A stretch of DNA of 6,812 nt, from contig JBEBGV010000131.1 of NCBI GenBank assembly GCA_040081265.1, forward strand, positions 1-6,812, written 5' to 3'. Each line of letters begins with the position of its first letter. Within the stretch, counting starts at the first letter, position 1. Below, piece by piece: positions 6,623 through 6,812 of this stretch. Both the position numbers and the translations under genes were made by a program. The notes beneath the pieces were generated by a model. The model made no database searches. It had not been told where the DNA came from and saw only the letters and a program-made list of their open reading frames with translations. The DNA comes from JBEBGV01 sp040081265 (GTDB lineage: Bacteria; Acidobacteriota; Vicinamibacteria; Vicinamibacterales; UBA2999).

Positions 6623-6653
6623 ACAGTAGACAGTAGACAGTTGGCAGTAGGCA
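6619..6653 (+). repeat. Tandem 7-bp repeat (GTAGACA) overlapping the kinase 2 stop codon
   Basis: There are three perfect copies of GTAGACA (6619-6625, 6626-6632, 6633-6639), then the variants GTTGGCA (6640-6646) and GTAGGCA (6647-6653). The TAG of the first copy (6620-6622) is the kinase 2 stop codon. The array resembles the heptamer short tandem repeats (STRR) of cyanobacteria in form. It is followed after 5 nt by the REP-like hairpin. Confidence 0.8.
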
Positions 6654-6658
6654 GGGGA

Positions 6659-6683
6659 GTAGGGCGCCCCTTCACGGGGCGCC
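6659..6683 (+). repeat. REP-like hairpin between the convergent 3' ends of kinase 2 and the downstream gene
   Basis: A GTAG head (6659-6662) is followed directly by GGCGCCCC, a TTCAC loop and GGGGCGCC, a perfect 8-bp GC stem. It has the same head-plus-palindrome design and the same GGCG stem start as the units inside kinase 2. It starts 37 nt after the kinase 2 stop, and its last base is also the final base of the stop codon of the minus-strand gene. It could hinder read-through from both sides, but no U-tract follows, so it is not a standard intrinsic terminator. Confidence 0.65.
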
Positions 6684-6812
6684 TAGGCGTTCTCGGCGGG
6701 AGTCTTCTTCGTGACGCCGGGCAGGAAGGTGCGGTGCTGGATGCGCAGCTTCAGCAGGTCCTCAGGCAGGATGCGCAACTGATTGACGATGCGGTGGATC
6801 TCGGATTCCTCA
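6683..6812 (-). CDS. Unrecognised protein, C-terminal 42 codons
   Basis: This is the end of a minus-strand gene entering from the right edge, with its TAG stop at 6685-6683. The visible part begins EESEIHRIVNQLRILPEDLL and ends in a Lys/Pro/Ala tail (KKTPAENA). It has an amphipathic helical look with regularly spaced Leu/Ile up to about residue 25, then a probably disordered tail. The frame is open to the window edge, and its third codon positions are GC-rich like those of the neighbouring genes. I do not recognise the family. It converges on kinase 2, with the heptamer repeat and REP-like hairpin between them. Confidence 0.6.
   Translation of the reverse strand, partial: EESEIHRIVNQLRILPEDLLKLRIQHRTFLPGVTKKTPAENA

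Noticed and set aside
6619..6653. CRISPR-like array
   Set aside because: The unit is only 7 bp with no spacers; it is a simple tandem repeat.
6659..6683. Intrinsic transcription terminator
   Set aside because: The stem is strong, but no run of T follows on either strand. The GTAG head and its likeness to the copies in kinase 2 fit a REP element better.

Overview
The window is GC-rich and encodes two large Ser/Thr protein kinases of the kinase, single membrane helix, TolB/PD40 beta-propeller type. This architecture is heavily expanded in Acidobacteriota, especially Vicinamibacteria-like soil lineages, so that is the most likely source. The assignment is an inference from gene content; no rRNA or other marker gene is present.

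Layout, left to right. Positions 1-252 (minus) hold the first 84 codons of a TerB-like protein that runs off the left edge. A 143-bp divergent gap follows. Positions 396-3137 (plus) encode kinase 1 (913 aa, GTG start). A type II toxin-antitoxin pair lies on the minus strand between the kinases: a Phd/YefM-type antitoxin (3782-3552) overlaps by 4 bp a VapC-type PIN-domain toxin (3555-3148). The toxin gene converges on kinase 1 with only 10 bp between the stop codons. Positions 3857-6622 (plus) encode kinase 2 (921 aa from the preferred ATG). The 3' end of kinase 2 carries a 7-bp tandem repeat that includes its stop codon, then a REP-like hairpin. The hairpin abuts the last 42 codons of an unrecognised minus-strand gene that enters from the right edge. 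No gap exceeds 300 bp.

The kinases are paralogues. Their catalytic halves are nearly superimposable, with one block of 36 identical residues, while the extracytoplasmic propellers are much more diverged. This suggests membrane sensors with a constant output domain and a variable input domain. Both genes have a perfect TATAAT 14-15 nt before the start codon and no clear Shine-Dalgarno sequence, so very short leaders are likely. The antitoxin also has a well-spaced promoter that predicts an almost leaderless transcript, flanked by a direct repeat that could be its operator. That control region is shared with the kinase 2 promoter.

The most unusual structure is inside kinase 2. Two 26-nt GTGG-headed palindromes sit in opposite orientation, 1 nt apart, and are translated in frame as part of the kinase activation segment. 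A third copy of the same design (GTAG head plus palindrome) lies just after the gene. Kinase 1 has a weaker GTAG-headed inverted repeat at the equivalent activation-segment position. This looks like a REP/BIME-type element family, with members in non-coding DNA and inside a regulatory loop of a protein.
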